Source of the DNA: Zelopaecilomyces penicillatus
Lineage: Eukaryota; Ascomycota; Sordariomycetes; Hypocreales; Pseudodiploosporaceae
DNA: 64,000 nt
NCBI GenBank assembly: GCA_005765155.1
Contig: VCCP01000003.1
Span: 186,001-250,000 of the forward strand
Direction of reading: 5' to 3'
Below the pieces are notes generated by a model. The model searched no databases. It was not told the DNA's origin and worked only from the letters and a program-made list of their open reading frames with translations. This document shows positions 46,326-57,847 of this stretch, piece by piece. The number at the start of each line of letters is the position of its first letter. The stretch's first letter is position 1. The position numbers and the translations under genes are program-made.

Positions 46326-48220
46326 ATGCCCTTACCCCGCAACCTGGGCCTGTCCCGTATAATCAGACCAAGACTCTGCCCACTTATATCACCTTCTCCG
46401 TCATACATTCTCAGGCCGAGAGCTTTACCTTTATTATCTTCTTCAACTTCATCAAACCGATACTTTACGTCAACAGTTGGAGTCATGGCTCAGGAATACA
46501 AGTTAAAAGGTGTCTCGTCGGTCTCACTTGAGCCCGGTCAGAAGCAGGAGGTCGAGGTTGAAGGCGTGCAGGATGGCAAGGTCCTTTTGGTCAATGCTGG
46601 TGGCAAGATTCAGGCTGTTGGAGCCAAATGCACTCACTATGGTGCCCCCTTAATCAAGGGTGTTATGACAAAGTCAGGACGACTTACCTGTCCCTGGCAT
46701 GGAGGTGAGGCTGCCCTGTCTATTCCCACGAATATGTGAAACCATGATATCCTCTTCTTTCTGTTGCGCCATGCTGACTTGCATGACTTTGTATAGCTTG
46801 CTTCAATACTGGAACGGGCGACGTTGAAGATGCCCCTGCCCTTGATGCACTCCCAGTTTTCAAGGTCACGGAACGAGACGGCGCCGTCTACATATCCGGC
46901 GAAGAGGCCACCATCAAGGGCTCAAGAAGAAAGCCAAACATCAAGTGCAAGTCGTCCTCCAAAAGCTCCAAGGAAGAAAGAATCGTCGTTGTGGGCGGTG
47001 GTTCCGGCACATTGGGAGTTGTCGAGGGCTTGCGTGAGAAGGGCTACACTGGGCCTTTGACTGTCATTTCTAATGAAGGTTATCTGCCCATTGACCGAAC
47101 CAAACTTAGCAAAAGTCTTATGACAGACGTGGACAAGCTTGCTTGGCGAACCAAGTCCTTTTACGACGAGGGAGCTGTGGAGTGGGTTGAGGGAGAGGTC
47201 AATGGCGTCGACTTTTCGGATCGACATGTCACAACAGCCAGTGGAGGCAAGCATACTTACACCAAATTGGTGCTCGCGACGGGAGGCACACCAAGACTGC
47301 TGCCGCTGGATGGTTTCAAAACGCTCGGCAACATCTTCACCCTGAGAGACGCCCACGACACTAAGAAAATCGTCGAGGCGATTGGAGAAAAGGGCAAGAA
47401 GATTGTCATTGTGGGGTCATCGTTTATTGGCATGGAAGTGGCGATTGCGACTAGCGGTGCTAACTCGGTCTCGGTTATTGGCATGGAAAAGGTGCCTCTG
47501 GAGCGTGTGCTTGGTGAGCAGATTGGCGCTGGAATCCAAAAATCCCTCGAGGGCAAAGGCATCAAGTTCTACATGAACGCCGGGGTCGAAAAGGCCGAGC
47601 CATCGACCGCCAACCCTTCCAATGTCGGGGCCGTATATCTCAAAGACGGCACAAAGCTCGAGGCTGACTTGGTCATCCTGGGTGTTGGTGTGTCGCCCGC
47701 AACTGAGTATCTCAGGGGCAACCAAGCTATACAATTGGAGAAAGACGGGTCACTCAAGACGGATGAGCACTTTGCCGTAACAGGAGTAAAGGACGTCTAC
47801 GCCATCGGCGACATTGCCACGTTCCCATACCACGGCCCAGGAGGCAACGGCAAGCCCACACGTATTGAGCACTGGAACGTGGCCCAGAATTCGGGCCGCG
47901 CCGTAGCCACGCACATTGTCAATCCATCAGTCACCGGCAGTGTCCAGTTTATTCCAGTCTTCTGGTCCGCACTAGGCACACAGCTGAGATACTGCGGCGG
48001 CACGACCGATGGGTGGGATGACCTGGTGCTGCAAGGAGACCCTGCTGCGGGCAAGTTTGTAGCTTTCTATACAAAGGGCGAGACGGTGGTGGCGATGGCG
48101 AGCATGGGTATGGACCCGGCTATGGTCCAGAGTGCGGAGCTGATGAAGACGGGGAAGATGCCGAGTAAGAGCCAACTGCAGCAGGCTCCGGACATTATGG
48201 GTATTGGCCAGTTGGGGTAA
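46326..48220 (+). CDS. AIFM3-like Rieske-FAD/NAD oxidoreductase
   Basis: Two exons, 46326-46704 and 46797-48220 (92-nt intron), 600 residues. The Rieske 2Fe-2S domain has CTHYGAP (Cys102, His104) and CPWHGACF (Cys122, His125). The FAD domain follows, with VVVGGGSGT near 190 and a second NAD-binding motif IVIVGSSFIGMEVA near 330, then the late motif DVYAIGDIATFPY. This layout matches AIFM3-type apoptosis-inducing-factor-like reductases, which pass electrons from NAD(P)H through FAD to the Rieske cluster. The N-terminal about 50 residues are rich in Arg/Ser/Pro and contain RYFTSTV, consistent with a mitochondrial targeting sequence; the alternative start at MAQEYK would remove it. The role in fungal cell death is not settled. 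Confidence 0.85.
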
Positions 48221-48453
48221 AATACTTTGGAGGGAGGGAGTGTAGAATGGGTGTAAGTGTAGGCTGAGATGAGATGAGATGGGATGAACATAAAGACGGG
48301 GTGACCAAACTCAATGCAGTATTTTTGATAAAATAGTGTCTGATTGCGGCCGTTTCTTGATATCATGGGCATTGATGAGACAGATTGATGTACGGGTAAG
48401 GCCGTATGAGTGTGAATGTGAATTGACTGGATGTGGATGTAGGCATAAGTGAA

Positions 48454-48639
48454 CATAACGGCCCCAATGATGAAATGCAAAACACCATTCGTTATGACGC
48501 ACTCTCCAATTGCAACCGTTCCCAGACATCATGGGCTAGCATTGGCGTTATGTTTGAGCAAGAGTGTGTGTCTGTGTGGTGTTTTTTGGTTGTTAGGTTC
48601 AGACGAACATAACGGCTCAGCTACCCAGCACTCGTTATG
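48454..48639. promoter_or_regulatory. Cluster of CATAACG/CGTTATG motifs, candidate binding sites
   Basis: CATAACG at 48454 and 48608, CGTTATG at 48490, 48546 and 48633. These make two inverted pairs (48454-48496 and 48608-48639). A sixth copy lies at 50036. The plus-strand copies extend to TAACGG, which fits the Myb core (C/T)AACGG; assignment to a Myb-type factor is inference only. The two genes that could be served are the Rieske-FAD gene (3' side) and the epoxide hydrolase (1.6 kb away). Confidence 0.4.
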
Positions 48640-49577
48640 TGATATTCCTCTCAGGTACCTATAGTACCTGCAAGGGCTGCATTTATCCTCGAGACATCTT
48701 ATCCATCCCACCCCCACGAATGCATGATCCTAGCTGATGCAACCATCAATTAGTACTGAGGTGGGTATCGTTCTCAACAACTTTTGAAAGATTCATTCTT
48801 TTCCTGTTCGTCTTTTTATCTTGTATCTCAGTGACATCTAGCACTTTCCAATTCCATCGAGCGTCTTACACCTATGATCCAACACAGTTGTATTCTTCTT
48901 CATTGTGAGTATGTACATGTGCTTGGTGAGTTTATATGACGATAAAGAGAATGAACCTAGTAATTGCAAACCTCGAAAAAACGCAGGGCACCCCTGCAAT
49001 AGCTCGTGCACTGACGATGGAGCCTCCGCTTTAGTAAGAAGCTAATACGGTTTGCTTCGATTCCTTCGATACTAGTTTCTACGCAGTATCAATGATTAAG
49101 CGAAGATTCGTTTGTTTTTCTTTCTCCTCTTCGGCATTTGCTCTACATTTTTTTTTTACATATATTTATTACCCTCAACCAGCTACTTTTCCCAAGAAAA
49201 AAATACGCCTTTCAGCCGGGGTCTTGATAAGAGATGCCACACTACACCATCTCATTCTACCGCGTGTCCACCAAGGTGGGCTTGGCCGGCGGGGCTTAAA
49301 ATACGGCCGGTCCGAAGCTTGTCGGACTTTGACTCTTGCCCGCAGTGTCAAGTCTCTATGTATTTATTCCCCTTTTAAAGAAACTACAACTGCCGACATT
49401 TAGTGTCAGGTACGCGAATGTATGCATACTTGAAGTTTTACCTTTCCCCAAAATCTACGTAGTACAAGAGTTTTCTAGAGCTCTCCTTTCTTTTTGTATT
49501 TTTCTGCCTTCTGTTTCTGCCTTTCTACTTATCTTTCCATGTCGTTTATTTGCATAATGAGCTATTCGTGAATGTGA

Positions 49578-49594
49578 GGGGGGGGGGGGGGGGG
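49578..49594 (+). repeat. Homopolymer tract of 17 G
   Basis: Uninterrupted G tract about 650 bp upstream of the epoxide hydrolase start. Confidence 0.9.
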
Positions 49595-50244
49595 TGGTGT
49601 CGATTTATCCCATCCTGTGTGGGAGAGGCCGAATAACCTTGAAGAGCTCTCCCTCCACAGGGCTCCCATGCTCCACGCTTACAGGACTGACATTGACTAT
49701 GACAAAGAAACCAGATACTATGAGAAAGAGAAAAACAAACAAAAAGGGGGAGAGAGAAACTACGAATTAATCCGCTCCCCCATATTACTAGCCTTGTACT
49801 AAGCTGCAAGTCAATTGCATGAAAACGGGCTGAAATTTTGGCCCTGAATCCAAGCCTTGAGTAGATTGATTACAACGAGATGCCTGATCTAGAGCCGAGG
49901 ATGGGGAGAACATGCATGGAAGGAAACTTTTGCTGGGTGAGTTATATTCCCTCGGCTCTTCTATTGGAGCCAAGGTACAGACGAAGGAACAGCGGGGGGT
50001 GGTACCGAAGATTGAGTGCTGGAATATGCCGACAACATAACGGCATTGGCATTGATGCTACTCTACCAGCTTATCAATGTAATCAGACGAATCCTGCAAC
50101 ACGAGGTTGCTTCCTTGACAGTCTCTATTTTAGGATAGCTCCTATCATGCTTCTCAATATTTAAAGCATCATCTCTCCCCCTAGACTTCTACCCCCCAAG
50201 CCAATTCCCGCCCACCAGCTTCACTCTCCCCAAGATCCTCCAAG

Positions 50245-51659
50245 ATGAAGCTCTCCCTCAGCGTCTCCCTCCTCCTCGCAGCGGCCGTCAACGCCCTGCC
50301 CGGCCTCACCGTCGAAGTAGGCAAGCCCAGAGCCAACTTCAACCCCAATGCTTTTGTCAAGAAGTTTGCGACCTGCAAGGCCGTCGAGCGCAGCGGATCG
50401 ACCACCAAAGACATCAACTTGAAGCTTGGATACATCGACATCAACCCCAAAGCGAAGAAGACGATTGTCATGGTCCATGGGTGGCCTTCGCTATGGACGA
50501 CGTATAGAAACCAGATTGATACGCTGGGTAAAGATTACCGTTTGATTATTGTGGAGTTGCGTGGGTTTGGAGATTCGCAGCATCCTAAGGATCTGTTTGC
50601 TTCCAACACCATGCCTGACGTGAGTTAATACATGATTTACTATACTTTGCTTTAATTATCCTGCTAACGTGACTTTTACAGTTTGTCAATGATCTCATGT
50701 GTGTCATGAGCCACGCCCGCGTCAACTCTGGTATCTGCATGGGCAACGACTTTGGCGCCCAAGTATGCTGGGAGGCCGGCCGCATGCGTCCCGACCGCTT
50801 CATCGGTGTCTTCAACCTCGTCGTTCCCGTAAGCATTATCCCTTCCCCATTCTTCAATACTCACCATACCGGCTCATTACTGATGATTCCCAATTCAGTA
50901 CGTCTCAAGCGCTCTCCCCTTCATTGAGACCAAGGACCTCGCCAAGCTCGCCCCCGGCTTCGGCTACCAGCTCTACCTGAGCAACAACGCCACCGGCGCC
51001 GCCAAGGAACTCGATGCCGACACTCGAAACGCTATTCGCTCTTGCGCTCAGGTTGCTGACTCCAAGGTCCCCGCCGATTTCCTGATCGACCAGAAGAGCT
51101 TCCTCAAGGCCTGGTATGAGGATAACCGCAAGAACAACCGCAAGGATATTCCCTTTTCTGGAATCATGTCCAAGCAGGTCGAGGACTACATGGTTGCCTC
51201 TTACAAGAAGCAGGGCTTCTACAACAGTATGTGCCCCCCCTTCCTGCATCACTATCTCGATCAGATTATTGTACCAAGTTGTCTAACGTTTAAGCAGCAT
51301 TCAATGGCTACCAGGACCAGAATAGGCTGCTGACCTATCAGTTTGAGCGTGCTCAGGGCAACTTCACTCTGAACCAGCCTACCTTTACTCTCTACCCTAC
51401 TAAGGACCCCGTTGCCAACTGGGCCGAGGTTGCCCACATGATTGGCTCTGCCAATTTCCTGACCAACCACTTCAACGCCGTAAGTCTTACTATCTACCAA
51501 CTGTCATTCTCTATCACTCATAGCTCTTGCATGTTTATAAATACTAATTCAAATTGATAGACCATTGACACTGCCCACTGGTCGCACGAGGAGCGCCCTG
51601 CCGAGTACGATGCCATCTTCAGACAGTGGGTTGGCAATGTGACTTTCCCTGCCGCCTAA
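50245..51659 (+). CDS. Secreted alpha/beta-hydrolase, epoxide hydrolase-like
   Basis: Five exons: 50245-50619, 50682-50828, 50899-51226, 51298-51479, 51561-51659, all GT...AG, giving 376 residues. A signal peptide (MKLSLSVSLLLAAAVNA) precedes the fold. Motifs of the epoxide hydrolase family: HGWPSLWTTYR (oxyanion hole), the nucleophile Asp in ICMGNDFGAQVCWEA, and a C-terminal His in AHWSHEERPAEYD. Soluble epoxide hydrolases open epoxides to diols. It lies convergent to a P450 gene about 630 bp away; since P450s can make epoxides, a joint pathway is possible, though adjacency in fungi is often chance. The family call is firm, the substrate unknown. Confidence 0.82.
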
Positions 51660-52289
51660 TTTCAACAACCCCCCCGTGTATCAAATACAGGGCTTAATGA
51701 GCTCAGAGACAATTGCCATTACTTATCTGTATAGACTAGAATTCAAAGTAAAATAGACTATATTATTTCATGTGCTCGGCACTTACTAAAACCTTGCTGT
51801 TTGGCGTAAACATGAACATGCATCTTCTCACCACCATCAAACGACATGCATGGCGCGATCGTTGTTAGCTTCAAAACCTCGGTGGGTCATTCCACCTGAA
51901 GCCCCCATGTCTCACTTGGGTTTTCGGTGAAAAGCAGTACCGGGAGTGCATGAGGTGAGTGAGTGAGCTGGGCTGATTTGAACAAGCATTTGTGTCTGAG
52001 TAAGACACAATCGGCTCTCCCACTTATCCCACTATCTCGACAGGCTTCATTGCTTTGATATAAATTTACCTTCTATAACCCTTTACAGTTAAAGCGAGTA
52101 TCATATAGCAAGGATCACATATCACCCCTGGACTGCAGGTAGAGGACTCGTTATATGTACATATCTAGACCAACTTGTATCTTGGCCCCCTGTGATTTGA
52201 TTTCCACAATCAGATGCTAGAAATACCATCAGATACACATTATACAATCGCACATTGCAGTCTGTCAATATCCCAATATATCGTCGTCA
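51660..52289. other. Convergent intergenic region
   Basis: 3' flanks of the epoxide hydrolase and the P450 gene. No gene is seen. Confidence 0.55.
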
Positions 52290-54231
52290 TCATAACTGCC
52301 GTTTCCTCAAGTTGCAAACCAACCCACTCTGCCGCGCCGCCCAGATCCCCTGCACACTCCACTCCCGAGTCGGATTCGTCAACTCTAGATCATATCGACT
52401 CACCAACGTTGCCACCAGCTTATACACCATGATGATACCAAAGTGACGCCCGAGACATGTCCGCGAGCCACCGCCAAACGTTAAGTCGGCCGCCTGGAAC
52501 CGACGCATTCGCTCTCGGAACGCGCCTTCGGATTCGCCCTTATCCGTCGCTTGGAGCCAACGTTCTGGTCGGAAGACGTCGGCGTCGGCGCCCCAGACGG
52601 CTTTGTTGCGGCCCATGATGTATGGGTTGATGCCGACGGCTGTGCCGGGGGGCACAAAGCTACCGTCTGGGAGCGTGAGGCCGTCTTCGGGGACGTAGCG
52701 CTCGAGTGGCATGCACACAGCTGGGTGCATCCTCATGGATTCTCTAACTACTGCTTCTAGATCTGTTCCAAATGTCAGAGTTAGCTTCTCCCAGGTTTCC
52801 AAGTGGTCTTGATAAGAAAGTCAACTTACAAGGCAACGTCTTCGCAGAAGCATACATCGTCACATCGTCGCAATCAGCGCCCGCAGCCGCAATCTCCTTC
52901 TCAAGTTTATCCTTCACCCGCCGATCCTTGATGAGAAAATACAAAACCGCCCGTGTCGTGATCGCCGTGGTATCAGCCCCAGCCAGCAGGGTAATCAACG
53001 CATAGTTCAGCACGCTGTGCACCGCGCCCGGCTTCTCTGCCTGAGTCTTGAGATACCGATCCAGATAGTCTGGAACGGCGGGGTCAAAGTCGCGATCGTT
53101 GCCTTGCAGTCGAGCCATGATGTGGTCGATGGCAATGCGAGTAATGTTGGCGAGATTTGGAGGTCCCATACGGAAAATAGGGTTCTTGTCTAGGAGAGAA
53201 TCAAGGAATGGAATCTGGCCAACGATGGCGAAACTAGTAATGCCTTAGTATACATGTCCGGTGTCGTTTTCTTGAAGAACGGATGATTTGGGGCATATGC
53301 GACATACTAGTTCATCGACTTGTCGGTAATCTCAATCGTCTTGTCATGGTCAGCTCCCATGTCCATATATCGAAAGTTTTTGCTAAACGTCGCAGTGCCG
53401 ACCATATCCCAAGCACCTTACACCCGCTGTTAGCCACATCACCCAAGTGGACGTGAGGCTTATCATCTTACAGTATGCGAGCCATCTACCAAGATCACAA
53501 GCTTGAATCCCCCCAGTGTGGTCCATGAACCGAGTTTCCAAGTGACTACACAAGTCTCTGATTGTGCTGTCTATCAAAGGCTCAATAGTCAAGACTGCCG
53601 CAGGAGTGTAGTACTTGGCGACTGGCCGCTTCAGCTGTGCGTGAGCGACGGGGTCGCTGATACTGAAGAGGTTGTGTACAATCTCGCCATTGACAACAGC
53701 GCTGTTGTTTTCATAGAAATCCGTCTATGTCAAGTTAACAAGTGGTTCAATAGCCAAACGATTCAAATCGTCGCCGAAGGGATCGATCATCAGGATTGTT
53801 GTACTATTGAAAGAACGAACCTTGAGCCACCTCCCATCCGTGCCATATATCGTCTTGACCAGCTCAGGCGTATTGAGCGACAGCGTATTAGGACCGATTC
53901 GTACAACAGGCCCATGTTGATCATGCAACTTCTTCATACGAAAATGATAAGAACCGCCCCAAACCGCCCAGAATCGCCAAATATTAGTCCATGCTGCTCA
54001 CAGTCAGTAAAACATTACAAATCGCACGAGAACCCTCGACACCTCAACAACTGACTAACCTGCAATAACCGGTCCTGGAAACCGCCTCAAAGGCGAAGAT
54101 ACAATATGCGAACCACTCCATAATACCAGCGCCAGCACAGTCACAGATATACTCCAACACATGACTCCCATCCACTTCTCACCCAGCGCACTGAGTCCCG
54201 GTGATGTCAACAACGTCGTCGTTATCGCCAT
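52290..54231 (-). CDS. Cytochrome P450, pisatin-demethylase-like
   Basis: Six exons on the minus strand: 54060-54231, 53821-53993, 53472-53724, 53308-53416, 52830-53233 and 52290-52762; the phases join to 527 residues. The N terminus has a hydrophobic anchor (SISVTVLALVLW), then RRFPGPVIAAWTNIWR. Helix I has LLAGADTTAITTR near 320; helix K has ESMR (378-381) after LPYLEAVV; the haem loop is FGGGSRTCLGRHFG with the axial Cys at about 473. These identify a microsomal fungal P450; similarity to the pisatin-demethylase group is by recall of the PPG/haem-region wording. The substrate is unknown. The intron-exon structure and the intact catalytic motifs support a functional gene. It is convergent with the epoxide hydrolase. 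Confidence 0.85.
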
Positions 54232-55575
54232 TCTGCTGAGACATGTAGAATGAGGGGACTGTTCTGTGTGTGTGTGTGTTCACAAACACTGGCGGTTTCC
54301 ATGAAATTAAAGAGATTTCGTTACTTCGTCCCATTCGGGGAAAATGGAGCGACACACACACACACACCCTTCCCTTGAAAAAAACGAGGCGCCCGGCACG
54401 GGTCGCCAAGATCTATATCTCTGCCTACCCTTTATTACCGGGGATCCGCCCGCCCATATATCTAGTTCTCCGAAGCCACCAACACCAGCAAACACCTTTT
54501 TACAAAGATCCATTCCCCATGGCAGCCTTACCATACCATGTCGAACCAACACATCAAACGCTTGCATCTGATTGGCATCACGCGAGCTGCAATGCAAGCT
54601 AAAATTCGGTGTAGGATTTGTGCATGTCCTTAGCGTGACTGGGTTTGCGGCGACAAAGAGCCAACACCCGCGCCCCCCCTCCGATCCATACGGACGCATT
54701 CCATTGGGTAATGTTTGTCTTTTGGTGTCACCTTGGAATATCACATCAAAAACGATCCCCCCCTGGTAGACCCCAAATCGGGCCAAGATGTGCAATCTTG
54801 CATACCAGAGAGAGAGAGGGGAGGGGTCGGATTGTGCGTGTTTGCCACGGCCACCACCAACTAAACTGCTCTTCCCCCGCCGTCTCCTCTAAGAATATAT
54901 GCCAGCGGGTGATTCTTCCTTTCTAAGAAAGGCGTGATGATGTAGACGATTGCGTATTAATATGCTGCAAGCGACATGTCAAAGACTTGACATCTGCGCT
55001 ATGCTGTAAAACCAAGTAGTAGGAAAAAGAAAAGAAAAAGTGATGGAAATTGTGGGAACTGTGGGAACTCTGCCTGCACACCAACCTCGATGACACATCG
55101 TACGAGTTGTCAATCTAGGACTCGAGACATCGTACTCTTGTAGGCATGCAAATGCAGACACACGAGGGAGGTAATTAGCATATATTGCCATCCTGCCTAT
55201 AATTAGTCTAAACGCCACCCGGGATCGAGGGCTAGTTTCCGTTCTTCTGTCTCGGATCAGACCGTAGCCCAATCTGCTGTTGTTTTCTTAGGTTACTCAA
55301 GACATTTCTCGATGCATATCATGCATAAAAGCACACACAAGTACAACTAGCGCTCTCTCCCCTCACAGTCACTGCCACTACAAAAAAAAGTGATTGTTCA
55401 TCAGAAATTCCATGTGCTTCATTTGTTCGTAACTAATAGCTAAGCTTCCGGAGTGCTCTCATCGCGCCGCGACTTTGAATGGGAGTCTCCTGAACTATAT
55501 ACATCGGATATCATAAAATAATAGACATAACTTTAGGCTAACATCCATGCTGCTCGCCTCATTGTGTGTTTCGAT
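54232..55575. other. Intergenic region
   Basis: Upstream of the P450 gene and 3' flank of the GH71 gene. It contains short CA repeats. No gene is supported. Confidence 0.5.
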
Positions 55576-57847
55576 TTAACAGAATTTGCATGCCGTCTCG
55601 GGGCAGTAGCCGTGGTTGCAGGTATAGCTGCAAAGACCCTTGTAGCTGTCAGGGAGTCCGGCAGCCGGGCATCCGTTCCGTCCGTTGCTCGCAGGAGGAG
55701 AGATGGGAGCGCCGTACGCGGTGCACTCGCAGGGACCGGGAGGGCAGTAGCCGTATCGGCAGGTGAAGCTGCAGAGGCCGGTGAAGTTGCCGGACTCGCC
55801 CTTAGCGACCTGGCCAGCGACACAGACTTCTATTGGAAACTGTTAGCCTTCTTTGCCTCAGATACTTTTAGAGTAGTCAAAGATTCGAGGGGTATACTTA
55901 CGACCATTTCCGGGAGGGTTAGTGGGAGGGTTGGTGGGGGGAGGAGTGCCCGGCTTGGTCGTGGTAGGAGGGGGGGTGCCGGGCGTAGTGGTAACGGGAG
56001 GAGGGTTCGTCGGGCCCGTAGGGACAGCGGGGTTGGTTCCGAGCGATGGCTTCGCCTGGCAAGTCGAGACATGGAGACCAGCGGTCAATGATGCCAAACC
56101 GTCACCCTCAAGGGGGTCGTTGAAGCCTGCGGGGACGGAGCCGGCATAAGGGTTGTAGTTGTAGAGACCACAGGGGCAGACGGCGGAAATGTCCATAAGC
56201 GAGGTATCGGAGAAGACGTTCTGGCCGTTGCGAGACAGGGCGAACTTTTGCTTGCCGAGACCAGCGGGGATGGTGAAGAGATGGGCACCGGCGGGGGCGT
56301 TCTCGGTTTTGGCGTTGGGGCCAGATCCGACAGTAATTGTACCAGCCTGCTTGAGCAGCGAGACGACGTAGACGACGTCATCCATAGTCTGCCAGCCATC
56401 GGGACGGCCCATGAAGTAGTTGCCGCTGTCGTTGTTGGCAGGGCGGCCAGAAGTGGTGTCGGTAGAGTCGCAGTTGAGGTCCTTGAGATGGCGGCGGTAC
56501 CAGTAGATGATTTGCTCCTTCTCGATGTACTTGTTGACGGAGGTATCCTTGGCCTTGTAAGCGGCGATGTAAGGCTTGGAGAGATCGAGCCAGGCGTTGT
56601 GGGGCCTATAAGATAAAAGTCAGTGTCATGTCTTTTACTTTTGTGTTGATACCCCTGAGGAAGTCGACTTACATGTCATTGGTCCACTTGGAGTTACCAT
56701 CGTCATAGTGCTTGGAGCTCAAAGGGCCCATGTAGTGAGCCTCGCCGTAGTCGTTCCAGGTGACAATCTCAACCATAGGGAAACCCTTCTTGAGGACCTG
56801 GTTCCAGCGGTCGAAGATCAGGGAGCCACCAGGGAAGACCCAGTTCTTGCTGAAGGGAACCTCCTGCAATGTTTGTCAGTAAAGAATGGTCACAACTGTT
56901 GTTTTGGGGAGGTGCTAAAAACTTACAGGGCCGAAATGAGTGAAGAACCAAGGTGAAACGGCTGGGCATGACATGTTAGTTTGGACAAAAATTACTCTAC
57001 CAGCTCTTCAAAAACTTACGAGCGAGGTACTTCTTGTTGCCGAGCCAGTTTTGATAGGCGTTGTCACCATCTTCAACAGAAACGAGACGGCCAGGTTTGG
57101 GGGCTTTGTTGTTGCCATCGTTGTCCCAGCCCTTGAGAGAAAGTTAGCATGCCCATCAACAGACCCATCATATAGGTTGTGCACTCAAAACGTACCATCC
57201 AGTTAAGAGCACCGTCAATCTTGTCAGTGTTCGACTGTCCAGGGTGAAAGTTGGGCACCCAGTAGACATTCGAGCCAGCAGCGGCTCTCATAGCATCAAC
57301 ATCAACACCATCTCCCGCAAAGGAAGAGGCGAAAACACGGCCCTCAACGTACAGCTGTGCAGGCTTGCTCGCATACTGGGCAATCTTCTGGCCGACGCGC
57401 TGGCCCTCGTTGGTGTGGTACCAGTTGAAGTCGAAGGAGATGAAGACCTTCATGCCATTTCGGGCAGCGGACTCGTAAGCAAGGTTGAGCTGCTGGTCTG
57501 TGTAGGGGTCGACACCGATGTTAAGAGCGAAGGCGTCGATGCCAGCGGCCTTGGCTTGGCGCATGTCATCGTCGTATTCAGAGGCGCTGTTGCGGTTACC
57601 GACGATTCCAATCTATCGGAGACATGTGTTAGCCAATGGGTTGTACTCATGAGCAGATATGCTGAATACAATTCAACATCTACTGGTTACTTACCATGAA
57701 ATGGCAAAACACAAGACGGTCTCCCGCGGCCGCACGCTTCTCAAGAGAACCGGCAAGAGGAGAGGCATTGGCGAGACCCGCAAGCACCGAAGCTGCGGCG
57801 AGACATCCAACGCCAAAGCGGCGCAGAGCCCCAGACATGGACACCAT
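55576..57847 (-). CDS. GH71 alpha-1,3-glucanase with two CBM24-like modules
   Basis: Seven exons on the minus strand: 57695-57847, 57196-57612, 57020-57131, 56927-56961 (35 nt), 56673-56863, 55902-56605 and 55576-55829, giving 621 residues. A signal peptide and a Lys-Arg site (LAGSLEKR) precede the GH71 domain: RLVFCHFMIGIVGNR, AGIDAFALNIGVDPYTDQQL, KVFISFDFNWYHTNEG and PMVEIVTWNDYGEAHYMGPL. A Pro/Thr/Gly linker (about 490-537) leads to two Cys-rich modules (CVAGQVAKGE ... CECTAYG and GCPAAGLPDS ... CKFC) matching CBM24. GH71 enzymes cut alpha-1,3-glucan (mutan) in fungal walls; such enzymes are used in wall remodelling and in mycoparasitism. The start is the ATG at 57847. Confidence 0.87.

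Larger units (their letters stand above)
48221..50244. other. Intergenic region with clustered CATAACG motifs
   Basis: No gene. It carries clustered CATAACG/CGTTATG heptamers (listed separately), a G17 tract at 49578-49594, and the presumed promoter of the epoxide hydrolase. Confidence 0.55.
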
